DNA from: Cyanobium sp. CZS48M
Lineage (GTDB): Bacteria; Cyanobacteriota; Cyanobacteriia; PCC-6307; Cyanobiaceae
NCBI GenBank assembly: GCA_030373145.1
Contig: JAUCZK010000001.1
Span: 1-64,000, forward strand
Length of the DNA stretch: 64,000 nt
Direction of reading: 5' to 3'
Numbering within the stretch: the first letter of the stretch is position 1; every line of letters starts with the position of its first letter. Made by a program: the position numbers and the translations under genes. Below the pieces are notes generated by a model. The model had not been told where the DNA came from. It worked only from the letters and a program-made list of their open reading frames with translations, and ran no database searches. Below are positions 55,068 to 64,000 of this stretch, piece by piece.

Positions 55068-56276
55068 TCAGCGGCTGGCCTGGCGCAACAGCAGCAGGCC
55101 CAGCAGCAGGCCGATCAGCACCGGTGACCAGGCCGCCAGCAGAGGCCCGAGGGTGCCTTTCACCCCCAGGGAGCTGAAGATGAACGACATCAGGTAATAG
55201 GAGAAGATCAGCAGCACGCTGATGCCGAACCCCTGGCTGCGGCTGGTGCGGGCATTGGGCCGGACCCCGAGGCTGCTGCCGATCAAACCGAACACCAGGC
55301 AGATGGCCGGGAAGGCGAATTTTTCCTGGATGCGCACCCGCAACCGCCTGGATTCCTTCTGATCGCCGGCTTCCCTCAGCAGAATTTCTGCCCGCAAGGC
55401 CTGCGACACCGACATGCTGGCCGCATCCTTGGGCAGGGCCGCCAGCTTCAGGGGGCCCTGGTCGAGTGGATAGAGATAGCGATCAAACTTGGCTGAAGTG
55501 GTGGTTTCGCTGTCGCCCACCAGCACGATCTGCCCATCAAGGAATTCCCACATTCCCGCCTGTTCGTTCCAGATGCCCTTCTTGGCTTTGAGGATCTGGG
55601 TGCCGGTGGGACGGCTGAAATCCAGCACCGTCACCTCCTCCATTTCCCCATCCTTGAATTGGCGTGAATAGAAGAGTTGGGACAGGTAGCGTTCGCTGCC
55701 GCTTTCATCCAGCTTGCTGGGGCGACGGCTGAAGCGCGAATAGATGATGTTGCTTCCCTTCTCCGCCGCGATCGCCTTGCCCAGGGCCTGATTCAGTGTG
55801 TTGGAGGCCTCCAGATTGGCGCTGGGAACGATCAGGTCGTTGAACACGAAGGTGAGCAAGCTCATCAGCACGGCCACGATCAGGGCCGGCAACACCATGC
55901 GCCAGGTGCTCACCCCCACGCTGCGCAGGGCGATCAGCTCACTGTTGCTGGAGAGGGTGCTGTAGGCCAGCAGGGTGGCCATCAAGGTGGCCATCGGAAA
56001 GGAGAGCACCAGGAAGCCGGGCATCCGCAGGCCCAGCACCTTCAGGGCGGTGACCATCGGCAGCCCCGATTCGGCCACCCGCCGCACCAGCTCGAAAACC
56101 ACCCCCACCGAGAGCGACACCGCCGTGAAGGCGGCAACGCCGAACAGCAGAGGACCGAGGAGCTCGTTGGTGAGCCAGCGATCCATCAGGGGCAGCCGCT
56201 GCCAGGAGAGGGTGAACGGCCTCAGCAGCCGTTGCACCGCCGCCGGGCGGGCCTGTGACTTGGTGGATGCGCTCAC
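55068..56276 (-). CDS. LptF/LptG-type permease
   Basis: A 402-residue inner-membrane protein of the LptFG family, which with LptB extracts lipopolysaccharide from the inner membrane. It has an N-terminal coupling part ([21 protein letters not shown]), three N-terminal helices, a periplasmic beta-jelly-roll of about 150 residues (LILKA-like strands, [19 protein letters not shown]) and three C-terminal helices. Only one such gene is here, as is usual in cyanobacteria. It overlaps lptB by four bases. Confidence 0.9.
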   Translation of the reverse strand: MSASTKSQARPAAVQRLLRPFTLSWQRLPLMDRWLTNELLGPLLFGVAAFTAVSLSVGVVFELVRRVAESGLPMVTALKVLGLRMPGFLVLSFPMATLMATLLAYSTLSSNSELIALRSVGVSTWRMVLPALIVAVLMSLLTFVFNDLIVPSANLEASNTLNQALGKAIAAEKGSNIIYSRFSRRPSKLDESGSERYLSQLFYSRQFKDGEMEEVTVLDFSRPTGTQILKAKKGIWNEQAGMWEFLDGQIVLVGDSETTTSAKFDRYLYPLDQGPLKLAALPKDAASMSVSQALRAEILLREAGDQKESRRLRVRIQEKFAFPAICLVFGLIGSSLGVRPNARTSRSQGFGISVLLIFSYYLMSFIFSSLGVKGTLGPLLAAWSPVLIGLLLGLLLLRQASR

Positions 56277-57001
56277 AATTGAAATCCTTCTCCCAGATAG
56301 TGACGCCGCACCTGGGGGTCACTGGCCACCTCCGACGAGGGACCCGAGGCCAGAATGCTGCCTTCGGTGAGGATGTAGGCCCGATCGGTGATCGCCAGGG
56401 TTTCGCGCACGTTGTGGTCGGTGATCAGCAAGCCCATGCCCCGCTGGCGCAGGCTGCCGATCAGGGCCTGCAGATCAGCCACCGCCAGGGGATCAACGCC
56501 GGCGAAGGGTTCATCCAGCAGCAGATAGCGCGGCCCCTCGCGGCCCACCGCCAGGGCGCGCGCCACCTCACAGCGCCGGCGCTCACCGCCCGAGAGCTGG
56601 AAGCCCCGCCGGTCCTGGAATCTGCTGAGATGGAATTCCTCGATCAGCTGCTCCAGGCGCTGACGCCGCACCCGCAGCGGGGTGCCGCTCTGTTGCAGGG
56701 CCAGCTGCAGGTTCTCGCGGGCGGTGAGCTGGCGAAAGACACTGGCCTCCTGGGGCAGGTAGCCGATGCCCAGTCGTGCCCGCTTGGGCATCGGCAGGCC
56801 TTCGACCCGGCGTCCATCCAGCAGCACCTGACCCCTGTCGGGTCTGAGCAGACCCGTCACCAGATTGAAGGTGGTGGTCTTGCCAGCCCCGTTGGGTCCC
56901 AGCAGGCCCACCACCTCTCCGGGTTCCAGCTCCAGGCTCACCTCCTTCACTAGGGGGCGACCGCCCAGGCTCAGGCTCACGCTCTCCAGAGAGAGACTCA
57001 T
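56273..57001 (-). CDS. lptB: Lipopolysaccharide export ABC ATPase LptB
   Basis: A 242-residue ATPase driving the Lpt bridge. Walker A is GLLGPNGAGKTTTFNLVTG, the Q-loop region IGYLPQEASVFRQLT, the ABC signature LSGGERRRCEVARAL and Walker B YLLLDEPFAGVDPLA, with ITDHNVRETL as the switch His. It sits between lptA and the permease with ATGA overlaps on both sides, so the three should be co-translated. Confidence 0.96.
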   Translation of the reverse strand: MSLSLESVSLSLGGRPLVKEVSLELEPGEVVGLLGPNGAGKTTTFNLVTGLLRPDRGQVLLDGRRVEGLPMPKRARLGIGYLPQEASVFRQLTARENLQLALQQSGTPLRVRRQRLEQLIEEFHLSRFQDRRGFQLSGGERRRCEVARALAVGREGPRYLLLDEPFAGVDPLAVADLQALIGSLRQRGMGLLITDHNVRETLAITDRAYILTEGSILASGPSSEVASDPQVRRHYLGEGFQL

Positions 57002-57585
57002 CGCGGCGGGGCGATGAGGGGCTGCACGGGCGCACTTGGCGGCGGAACCTGGGGGGCGGTCTGAATCAGCAGTTTGCTGAACACCTGCTGGCCCTCCAGG
57101 GGCTGGGCCAGGGCCCGCTCCCGCTCCACCAGGTAGGTGACCCGATCGGCTCTGAGCAGGTTGCCGTCCTCCTGGACCACATCCACATCACCGCTGAGGA
57201 TGATCATCCCCTCGCGGGTGAAGTACTGGGCCTGGCGGGAGGTGGCCACCACCCGCTGATCGGGGTACACGATCCGGACATTGCCGGTGGCGGTGATGAT
57301 CCCGGTCACGTTGTCAGCCTGCTGACGGTCGGATTCAATCGTGACCTGGCCGGTGGGTGCCGGGGCCGCCGCTGCTGGTCCAGGCGTGGGTGCTGGTGCC
57401 GCTGCCGGTGCTTGCTCCAATGCTGGACCGACCTGTTCACCAGGCCGGATCGGCTGGGCGTGGCCGCTGACCGTTGACGCCAGCACCAGCAGGATGGCGC
57501 TGAGGCCTGCCCTCAGCAGCCTTGGGCGTCGCCAGCGCAGGGGGCCCGACGACTGGAGGGGGTTCAGCTCGACAGTGCTCGGCAT
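56998..57585 (-). CDS. lptA: LptA/OstA-like periplasmic protein
   Basis: A 195-residue exported protein. A signal sequence lies near residues 22-42 (LLRAGLSAILLVLASTVSGHAQ), then a Pro/Ala-rich linker and a beta-jelly-roll of the OstA type (VTIESDRQQADNVTGIITATGNVRI, VVATSRQAQYF, MIILSGDVDVVQEDGNLLRADRVTY). This domain forms the periplasmic bridge for lipopolysaccharide. ATG 57585 is used because the longer frame adds residues before a normal signal peptide. Confidence 0.88.
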   Translation of the reverse strand: MPSTVELNPLQSSGPLRWRRPRLLRAGLSAILLVLASTVSGHAQPIRPGEQVGPALEQAPAAAPAPTPGPAAAAPAPTGQVTIESDRQQADNVTGIITATGNVRIVYPDQRVVATSRQAQYFTREGMIILSGDVDVVQEDGNLLRADRVTYLVERERALAQPLEGQQVFSKLLIQTAPQVPPPSAPVQPLIAPPR

Positions 57586-57669
57586 CTCAGCGGCAAGGGT
57601 GGATCTGAAACCCAATTTCAGTGGGCAATCTACGGGTGGGTTGCCGGTTGGCCCCCTGAGAGCCACTGC

Positions 57670-58035
57670 TCAGGCCAGCGGCCGCAGCTCTGGAAGGGGC
57701 AGCCCGGCCGGGTCAGCGCCGGCCTGGAGCGCACTCAACCGGACACTGCTGGACTGGCGCAGGTGGTCGAGGTCAAGGCCGAGGGCCTCAGGACCGCTGC
57801 GGGCCAGGCGGCCCAGCCCTTCCCCCAGCAACACCGTGGCGCCATTGCGGTTGCCGCGCTCCAGGTGGAGGTGGGCCACGGCGATCTGGAGAATCCCCTG
57901 AAGCACGGGTCGATCTGGGCCCAGGGTTTCATGCCACAGCTCCTCAAGGCCGTCGTGGCAGCCGTACCACTGGCCGCCATTGAAAAGGACGACCGCCTGC
58001 CGGAAGCGGGGGTCGTCCTCAAGGGCCTCGCTCAA
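57670..58035 (-). CDS. DUF309 protein
   Basis: A 121-residue helical protein. It matches DUF309 by RFRQAVVLFNGGQWYGCHDGLEELWHETL and the LQGILQIAVAHLHLERGN helix. The His/Glu positions (CHDGLEELWH) suggest metal binding, but no reaction is known. Start TTG 58035 overlaps the typA stop (TTGA), so the two genes are probably co-translated. Confidence 0.85.
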   Translation of the reverse strand: MSEALEDDPRFRQAVVLFNGGQWYGCHDGLEELWHETLGPDRPVLQGILQIAVAHLHLERGNRNGATVLLGEGLGRLARSGPEALGLDLDHLRQSSSVRLSALQAGADPAGLPLPELRPLA

Positions 58036-59837
58036 CGCTTGGCGGGCTTCTTCGACGGCAGCTTGCGCAGCCGGATCGATTCCGGCGTCACCTCCAGCAT
58101 CTCGTCGGGGCCGATGTACTCCAGGGCCCGCTCCAGGGTCATCTGGATCGGCGACTGCAGGGTGTCGAGCACCTCAGCACCTGCCGAGCGGATGTTGGTC
58201 ACCTGCTTGGCCTTGCAGACGTTGAGCTCAAGGTCGGGCGGACGGTTGTGCTCGCCGACGATCATGCCCTTGTAGACCTTGGCGCCAGGGGTGATGAAGA
58301 ACTGACCGCGGTCTTCGGCGCCCTTGAGGGCATAGAAGGTGGCGGTGCCCTCCTCGTAGGCAATCAGCACGCCATTGCGGCGCGCTTCGAAATCGCCCTG
58401 CATCGGGCGGTACTCGAAGAAGGAGTGGCTCATGATCCCCTCGCCCCGGGTGGCCCGCACGAATTCACCCCGGAAGCCGATCAGGCCCCTGGCCGGCACC
58501 ACGAACTCCAGTTGGGTGCGGCCATCACTGCCGGTTTCCATGTTCTGCATCTCGCCCTTGCGCATGCCCAGCTTCTCGATGCAGCTGCCGACGGCATCCT
58601 CAGGGACATCCATCACCAGGGTCTCCACCGGTTCGCAGGGGGTGCCATCGATGGTGCGGAAGATCACCTGAGGTTGCGACACCTGGAATTCGAAGCCTTC
58701 CCGGCGCATGGTCTCGATCAGGATGCCGAGGTGCAGCTCACCGCGGCCGCTGACGGCGAAGCGGTCCGGGGAGTCGGTGTCCTCTACCCGCAGGGCCACG
58801 TTGGTGAGCAGCTCCTTCTGCAGGCGATCACGCAGCTGGCGGCTGGTGACGAATTTGCCTTCCTTGCCGGCAAAGGGGGAGTCGTTGACCACGAAGGTCA
58901 TCTGCAGGGTGGGTTCATCCACCCGGATCAGCGGCAGGGCTTCGGGGTGATCAGGGCAGGCGATGGTCTCGCCGATGTTCACCTCATCGAAACCGGCCAC
59001 GGCCACCAGGTCACCGGCGCGGGCCTCAGCGATCTCCACCCGGGCCAGCCCTTCAAAGCCCAGCAGCTTGCTGATGCGGCCGCGCTTGATGGTGCCATCA
59101 TCGCGAATCAGCGCTGCGCTCTGGCCGGCCTTGATCGTGCCGTTGTGCACCCGGCCGATCATGATTCGTCCGATGAAATCGGAGTAATCGAGCGTGGTCA
59201 CCTGCATCTGCAGGGGCTTTTCGGGGTCGCCCACCGGAGGCGGCACGTGGCGCAGGATGGCGTCGAAGAGCGGCTTCATGTTCTCGCTCTCGGTGGCCAT
59301 GTCGGGCTTGGCGTAGCCGGCCATGCCACTGCCGAAGAGATAGGGAAAGTCGCACTGGTCGTCGTCGGCGCCCAGTTCGAGGAAGAGATCCAGCACCTTG
59401 TCGACGGCCTGCTCGGGGTCAACGCGGGCCCGGTCGATCTTGTTGACGAAGACGATCGGCCGCAGGCCCTGCTCCAGGGCCTTCTTGAGCACGAAACGGG
59501 TCTGGGGCATCGGCCCCTCGTTGGCGTCGACGATCAGCAGCGCCCCATCCACCATGCCCAGCACCCGCTCCACTTCACCGCCGAAGTCGGCGTGGCCTGG
59601 GGTGTCAACGATGTTGATGCGGGTTCCTGCGTAGGTGACCGCCGTGTTCTTGGAGAGAATGGTGATACCGCGCTCACGCTCCAGGTCGTTGGAGTCCATG
59701 ACACAGATGGGAACGGCTTCGCCTTCGCGATAGATGCCGGACTGCTGAAGCAGGGCATCCACCAGGGTGGTTTTGCCGTGGTCCACGTGGGCAATGATCG
59801 CGATGTTGCGGATCGGTGCGCTCTGATTGGCGCTCAT
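58032..59837 (-). CDS. typA: Ribosome-associated GTPase TypA/BipA
   Basis: A 601-residue translational GTPase related to EF-G and LepA, helping ribosome assembly and stress growth. The G motifs are [52 protein letters not shown]. The middle domains follow ([24 protein letters not shown]), then the TypA-specific C-terminal domain ([16 protein letters not shown]-like [11 protein letters not shown]). ATG 59837 is at the canonical start after a GAGAGA ribosome site. Confidence 0.96.
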   Translation of the reverse strand: MSANQSAPIRNIAIIAHVDHGKTTLVDALLQQSGIYREGEAVPICVMDSNDLERERGITILSKNTAVTYAGTRINIVDTPGHADFGGEVERVLGMVDGALLIVDANEGPMPQTRFVLKKALEQGLRPIVFVNKIDRARVDPEQAVDKVLDLFLELGADDDQCDFPYLFGSGMAGYAKPDMATESENMKPLFDAILRHVPPPVGDPEKPLQMQVTTLDYSDFIGRIMIGRVHNGTIKAGQSAALIRDDGTIKRGRISKLLGFEGLARVEIAEARAGDLVAVAGFDEVNIGETIACPDHPEALPLIRVDEPTLQMTFVVNDSPFAGKEGKFVTSRQLRDRLQKELLTNVALRVEDTDSPDRFAVSGRGELHLGILIETMRREGFEFQVSQPQVIFRTIDGTPCEPVETLVMDVPEDAVGSCIEKLGMRKGEMQNMETGSDGRTQLEFVVPARGLIGFRGEFVRATRGEGIMSHSFFEYRPMQGDFEARRNGVLIAYEEGTATFYALKGAEDRGQFFITPGAKVYKGMIVGEHNRPPDLELNVCKAKQVTNIRSAGAEVLDTLQSPIQMTLERALEYIGPDEMLEVTPESIRLRKLPSKKPAKR

Positions 59838-59979
59838 ACGGGATCTCTCGCTTAATCTTGTCGGCAGCAACCGAGACCGGTTGCAACAATCCATCACCTT
59901 ATCGCAACACCACCTGAAGGCCCCTGCTTTCATCGGTTATGGGAAGCGTGGGCCGCTGCCACGACCTCCCAGGGTTCGA

Positions 59980-60753
59980 TCAACGGCTCAGTTGCCGGGC
60001 CGGCTCGAACAGGCGCAGGGCCTCCAGGGACCCCTCGTAACGCCAGTGCCAGGGCTCGTAGCTCACCCCCTGGCTGTTGCCCCTGGGAAACGACAGCTGG
60101 TAGTGGAAGCGATTGGCATGGGCCTTGAGCCAGCGGAAGGCGGGGGTGCGATCGAATCCTTCACTCAGGTGGCTCTTGGGGCTGGTGCCGTCACCGAGAT
60201 CCACCGCATAGCCGCTGCTGTGCTCGGAGAACCCCGGCGGTGCGCTCACCTGGGCCCGCTCCTGGGCGCTCTGATTGCGCTCGGCCTTGACGTCGAAGAA
60301 AATGCCCTTCTGCAGCTCAATGGATCGAAAGGCGCTGAGCAGGCGCAGATCCACGCCCTCGGCGGCGGCGGCGCGCTGCATGGCCAGCAGGGCCTTGGCG
60401 GCCTCGGGCTTCAGCTTCAGGCCTGGGGCCACCGCCACCAGGGTGCTGCTGGCTGCTTCGGGGTAGGGGAAGTGACCCAGCAGGCGGCCGTCGGGGCTGG
60501 TGCGCGCTTCAAGACCGGGCACCGGCGGCGGCGCCAGCCAGCGCCGCAGGGGCTGAAGGAAGAGCATCACCCCGCCGGCGGTCAACAGCAGCAGCACGGC
60601 GGTTGTGGTGGCCACTGACTTGAGCAGGCCCCTGCGGCCACGGCCCTGGGGCAGGGAGCGGCGTGCCACCGGCAGATCGTCGCGCTCTTCGCTGCCCTTC
60701 AGGCGCGGCGGCCTCCGCGGTGGCACGCAAGCTCGTAACAAACTTCGACACAA
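59980..60753 (-). CDS. D-alanyl-D-alanine carboxypeptidase, VanY-like (M15B)
   Basis: A putative peptidoglycan-trimming zinc peptidase of up to 257 residues. An N-terminal basic segment precedes one membrane anchor (TTTAVLLLLTAGGVMLFL). The catalytic domain then shows LLSAFRSIELQ, SEHSSGYAVDLGD (the SxHxxGxAxD zinc motif) and EPWHWRY with the third His. It acts in the periplasm. The true start may lie downstream of 60753, since the first 40 residues are Arg-rich and unstructured. Divergent from chlP. Confidence 0.82.
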   Translation of the reverse strand: MCRSLLRACVPPRRPPRLKGSEERDDLPVARRSLPQGRGRRGLLKSVATTTAVLLLLTAGGVMLFLQPLRRWLAPPPVPGLEARTSPDGRLLGHFPYPEAASSTLVAVAPGLKLKPEAAKALLAMQRAAAAEGVDLRLLSAFRSIELQKGIFFDVKAERNQSAQERAQVSAPPGFSEHSSGYAVDLGDGTSPKSHLSEGFDRTPAFRWLKAHANRFHYQLSFPRGNSQGVSYEPWHWRYEGSLEALRLFEPARQLSR

Positions 60754-60845
60754 TCGTAGGGGGCGGCCCTGACTTGACCAGCATTGCGCTGGGCGTGGGT
60801 GTTAGCTTCGCGCCCAAGGATCATTCCAGCGGAGCAGGTTTCAAG

Positions 60846-62252
60846 ATGTTGCGAGTCGCAGTGGTGGGTGGCGGCCCGAGCGGTTCCTGCGCAGCCGAAG
60901 TGCTAGCGAAGGCCGGAATAGAAACCTGGCTTTTTGAGCGCAAGCTTGACAACGCCAAGCCCTGTGGTGGTGCGATTCCCCTCTGCATGGTCGAGGAATT
61001 CGATCTGCCCGAGTCGATCATCGACCGCAAGGTGCGCAACATGCGCATGATCTCCCCCTCCAATCGTGAGGTGGATATCCATCTTGAAAACGAAAACGAA
61101 TATATCGGCATGTGCCGCCGGGAGGTCCTTGATGGTTTTCTGCGCACTCGTGCCGCCGAGTTCGGGGCCCACTTGATCAATGGCCTGGTTCAGTCGATCG
61201 ACACCGGCAACGCCCGTCAGGGTCCCTACACCCTTCACTACGCCGACTACTCCGGCGGTGGTCCCACCGGTGAAATCAAGAGCCTCGAGGTGGATCTGAT
61301 CGTGGGTGCCGATGGCGCCAACAGTCGCGTCGCCAAGGCCATGGATGCCGGCGACTACAACGTGGCCATCGCCTTCCAGGAGCGCATCCGCCTGCCCAAG
61401 GAGGAGATGAGCTACTACGAGGATCTCGCCGAGATGTATGTCGGCACCGATGTCTCTCCCGACTTCTACGCCTGGGTGTTCCCCAAGTACGACCACGTGG
61501 CTGTGGGCACCGGCACCATGCAGAAGAACCAGGCGCTGATCAAGAGCCTGCAGAAGGGCATCCGCAAGCGCGCCAGTGCCCGTCTGCTGCGCGGTGAGGT
61601 GATCAAGGTGGAAGCTCACCCGATTCCCGAGCACCCCAGGCCCCGTCGCGTCGTGGGCCGCATGGCCCTGGTGGGGGATGCCGCCGGCTACGTCACCAAG
61701 AGTTCAGGGGAAGGGATCTACTTCGCCGCCAAGAGCGGCCGCATGTGCGCCGAGCAGATCGTTGTCGCCAGCGCCTCTGGCACCAAGATCCCCACGGAAG
61801 CCGACCTCAAGGTCTACATCCGCAAGTGGGACAAGCAGTACGGCGCCACCTACAAGGTGTTGGAAATTCTCCAGAATATCTTCTACCGCAACGATGCGGC
61901 CCGCGAGGCCTTCGTCGAGATGTGCGACGACAAGGATGTGCAGCGTCTCACCTTCGACAGCTACCTCTACAAGCGGGTGGTGATGATGAATCCCTGGCAG
62001 CAGATCAAGCTCACCCTGCTCACCCTCGGTGCCGTGCTGCGCGGCAATGCCCTGGCTCCCCAGTCGTACAAGCCTGTGCCCAGCGTGGTGCGCAGCCCCG
62101 AGGAAATGGAAGCCTGGCTGGCCGCCCTCGCCCAGGACTCGGAGCAGCAGCAGGGCGTGGCCAAAGTCAGGCCAGAGCCTGCAACCAAGCCCGTGGTCGT
62201 CGCTCCCCAGGCGAGCGAGGAGCGGGAACCCGCGCTGGCCGCCAAGGGCTGA
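60846..62252 (+). CDS. chlP: Geranylgeranyl reductase (chlorophyll phytol synthesis)
   Basis: A 468-residue flavoprotein reducing geranylgeranyl to phytyl chains for chlorophyll and tocopherol. The FAD loop is VAVVGGGPSGSCAAEVLAKAG. Other signatures are KLDNAKPCGGAIPLCMVEEF, LIVGADGANSRVAKAMD, GRMALVGDAAGYVTKSSGEGIYFA. ATG 60846 gives the standard N-terminus; the frame is open further upstream. It is a marker of an oxygenic phototroph and strongly supports a cyanobacterium. Confidence 0.96.
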   Translation: MLRVAVVGGGPSGSCAAEVLAKAGIETWLFERKLDNAKPCGGAIPLCMVEEFDLPESIIDRKVRNMRMISPSNREVDIHLENENEYIGMCRREVLDGFLRTRAAEFGAHLINGLVQSIDTGNARQGPYTLHYADYSGGGPTGEIKSLEVDLIVGADGANSRVAKAMDAGDYNVAIAFQERIRLPKEEMSYYEDLAEMYVGTDVSPDFYAWVFPKYDHVAVGTGTMQKNQALIKSLQKGIRKRASARLLRGEVIKVEAHPIPEHPRPRRVVGRMALVGDAAGYVTKSSGEGIYFAAKSGRMCAEQIVVASASGTKIPTEADLKVYIRKWDKQYGATYKVLEILQNIFYRNDAAREAFVEMCDDKDVQRLTFDSYLYKRVVMMNPWQQIKLTLLTLGAVLRGNALAPQSYKPVPSVVRSPEEMEAWLAALAQDSEQQQGVAKVRPEPATKPVVVAPQASEEREPALAAKG

Positions 62253-62258
62253 GCGCCC

Positions 62259-64000
62259 TCAGCTGCTGAGCTTGCTGAAGTCGGCCAGCACACTGGCCTG
62301 GTTGCGCAACACCGCCAGCAGGTTCAGCCGGTTGCGGCGCACCGCCGGGTCGTCGCACATCACCATCACGCTGCTGGAGCCATCGAAGAAGGCGGCGAGG
62401 GCTTCAGCTCCCTCCGCCAGCCTGTGGGCCAGCTGGCGGTAGCGGCTGTCGCCATCGGTCATCGAAAGGACCGGCACCAGATCCTGCAGCACCTGCAGCA
62501 TGCCCCCTTCGCTGGGGGAGCTGAACAGGGTCGGATCCACCACACCCGCTGGGCTGAGCACATCCCCCGCCAGGTCTCCTTTGACCGCCAGCCTTGCCGC
62601 CCGCTGCACCACGGCCTGCACCGGTGCCAGCTGGCCATCGCTGCGCAGCTGGGCGAGCAGGGCGAGGCGCTGACGAGCGTCGATCGGATCGCTCAGCAGC
62701 CGCCCGACGGCCACCCCATCGCCGGCCACGGCCTGAACCAGGTCGGCCGGGAAGCCCTCGTCATCCAGCAGTGACACCATGCGCTGACGCAGGGCCTCCA
62801 TCAGTTCAGCGCCCAGGGTGGTGGCATTGAGCTTCAACTCGGGCAACAGCTGAGCCCAGTGGTCACAGGCCTGCTGGAGCACACTGACCAGATCCAGACT
62901 CCAGCCCCGATCCCAGAGGATCTGGAGGAGGCCGTTGCCAGCCCTGCGCAGGGCATAGGGATCGGAGGAACCGCTGGGCCGCTCCCCTTTGGCGTAGATG
63001 CTCAGCAGCAGCTCCAGCCGCTCGGCCAGGGCCACCACCGCGCCGGCATCGGAGCTGGGGGGCTGATCCCCGGCTCCCCGCGGCAGGTAGTGCTCCAGCA
63101 CCGCCAGGGCCACGGCCCTCGATTCCCCTTCTGCCAGGGCGTATTTGGCCCCCATCACCCCCTGCAGTTCGGGGAATTCCCCCACCATCTGCGAGACCAG
63201 ATCGTGCTTGCACAGGTGTGCGGCCCGCAGGGCGGCCTCCTGCTGCTCCGGCGACAGGGAGAGGTGCTGCAGCAGCAGATCGCTCAGCCAGCGCAGGCGA
63301 TCACTGCGATCCAGCAGGCTGCCGAGTCCTTCGGCAAAGGTGACGCTGGCGAGGCCCCCCCGCCGCTGCTCGCAGCTGATGGCACGATCGGCCTGAAGAA
63401 AGAACTCCGCATCAGCCAGCCGGGCCTTGAGTACCCGCTCATTGCCCCGCCGCACCGTGGCGGCCGCCTCGGGCAGGCCGTTGCCGATGCAGAGGAAGCG
63501 GGGCAGCAGGCTGGCCTGGGCCGAGAGGGCGAGGGGATCTTCCGCCGCGTCCAGGTGGCGCAGGGGCACATAGCGTTGGTGGCGGCGCATCACCGTGCTC
63601 AACACCTCCGGCGGCAGGTCGAGGAAGCGGGGCTCCACCGATCCCTCAATCAGGCTGGGGCTCTCCACCAGATCCACCAGCTCCTCGAAGAGCTCCTCGG
63701 GGAGATCGGGCCGGGCCTGGGCGGCGCTGGCGGCGGCGAGCACCTGCTGGCGGATCCAGTCGGCCCGGTGCTGACGGTCCACGAGCACGCCGGCCCTGGC
63801 CAGCAGTTCGCTGTGCTGCCCGGCATCGGCCAGGGTGATGGTCTGCTTCGACAGGCGGTGGCCACGGCTGATCCGGCCGCTGCTGATCAGGGGGTCACTG
63901 CCCTCCAGCTCCAGGGGGATCACCTGTTGATCGAGCAGGGCCACCAGCCAGCGCACCGGACGGCTGAAGCGCAGCTCCCCTTCCCCCCAACGCATGAAAC
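62259..64000 (-). CDS. glyS: Glycyl-tRNA synthetase beta subunit (partial)
   Basis: The C-terminal part (at least 580 residues) of the beta subunit of the alpha2beta2 glycyl-tRNA synthetase. The frame stays open through 64000 with no stop, so the N-terminal part lies outside the window. Conserved pieces are FMRWGEGELRFSRPVRWLVAL, LDLPPEVLSTVMRRHQRYV, RRGNERVLKARLADAEFF, KGERPSGSSDPYALRRAGNGLLQIL and the C-terminal helical anticodon-recognition region with VMVMCDDPAVRRNRL. The chlP stop lies 6 bases from its stop, convergently. Confidence 0.95.
   Translation of the reverse strand, partial: FMRWGEGELRFSRPVRWLVALLDQQVIPLELEGSDPLISSGRISRGHRLSKQTITLADAGQHSELLARAGVLVDRQHRADWIRQQVLAAASAAQARPDLPEELFEELVDLVESPSLIEGSVEPRFLDLPPEVLSTVMRRHQRYVPLRHLDAAEDPLALSAQASLLPRFLCIGNGLPEAAATVRRGNERVLKARLADAEFFLQADRAISCEQRRGGLASVTFAEGLGSLLDRSDRLRWLSDLLLQHLSLSPEQQEAALRAAHLCKHDLVSQMVGEFPELQGVMGAKYALAEGESRAVALAVLEHYLPRGAGDQPPSSDAGAVVALAERLELLLSIYAKGERPSGSSDPYALRRAGNGLLQILWDRGWSLDLVSVLQQACDHWAQLLPELKLNATTLGAELMEALRQRMVSLLDDEGFPADLVQAVAGDGVAVGRLLSDPIDARQRLALLAQLRSDGQLAPVQAVVQRAARLAVKGDLAGDVLSPAGVVDPTLFSSPSEGGMLQVLQDLVPVLSMTDGDSRYRQLAHRLAEGAEALAAFFDGSSSVMVMCDDPAVRRNRLNLLAVLRNQASVLADFSKLSS

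Noticed and set aside
58248-59855. 535-codon plus-strand frame antisense to typA
   Set aside because: Shadow of a strongly conserved gene; repetitive His/Gly/Asp composition with no fold.
59867-59884. GCAACC-GAGACC-GGTTGC inverted repeat upstream of typA
   Set aside because: Only 6-bp arms; no known operator matched and chance occurrence is likely.
1-64000. CRISPR arrays, transposases, integrases, prophage genes, rRNA
   Set aside because: Scanned by eye for regularly spaced repeats and typical proteins; none found.

Overview
The window is about 64 kb of a GC-rich cyanobacterial chromosome, most likely from the Synechococcus/Cyanobium group. The evidence is a set of cyanobacterial genes: chlP (geranylgeranyl reductase), the bifunctional fructose/sedoheptulose bisphosphatase (glpX type) beside hemA, glgC, a WWD-motif ccsA, a CuA-less cytochrome oxidase operon, and the gltX / tRNA-Asp / small protein / tRNA-Trp / rplS block. 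Genes are densely packed, many start at GTG or TTG, and neighbours often overlap by 1-4 bases.

Region 1 (about 160-18320) is a surface-polysaccharide locus. It holds five GT4-type glycosyltransferases, one GT2 glycosyltransferase, a Wzy-like polymerase, a WcaF-type acetyltransferase, a DUF218 protein, a sugar-nucleotide epimerase/reductase, a WecA/WbpL-type initiating sugar-phosphate transferase, a Wzc-type tyrosine autokinase and a WbpM/CapD-type dehydratase. Together these suggest a lipid-linked, Wzy-dependent pathway. No flippase (Wzx) or outer-membrane exporter (Wza) lies inside the window. The locus has been reshuffled: it carries a truncated FkbM methyltransferase, two decayed vapC-type toxin relics that bracket the polymerase cassette, and an RTX/M10 protease homologue with a broken zinc site.

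Region 2 (about 18250-31900) is housekeeping: polA, a cation/proton antiporter, gltX, two tRNAs, rplS, map, an SDR, a phosphotransacetylase-like P-loop/DRTGG protein, a DprA-like Rossmann protein, a divergent NfeD/stomatin pair and a MAPEG protein.

Region 3 (about 31930-44070) starts with yajQ, then overlapping genes for 5-oxoprolinase and gamma-glutamyltransferase (gamma-glutamyl/glutathione turnover). A compact operon follows: two DUF2231 membrane proteins, cytochrome oxidase subunits II, I and III, and a GMC-family flavoprotein. Subunit II has lost its CuA ligands, so this is probably a quinol-type alternative oxidase. The linked flavoprotein makes this the most interesting functional unit of the window.

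Region 4 (about 44100-64000) is central metabolism and envelope maintenance: ilvD; the oxidative pentose phosphate pair pgl/gnd; glgC; hemA with glpX; rpe; ccsA; an LptA-LptB-LptF/G lipopolysaccharide transport operon; a DUF309 protein with typA; a D,D-carboxypeptidase; chlP; and the C-terminal part of glyS, which runs off the right edge.

No CRISPR array, transposase, integrase, rRNA or prophage was seen. All calls come from reading the sequence; no database search was possible.
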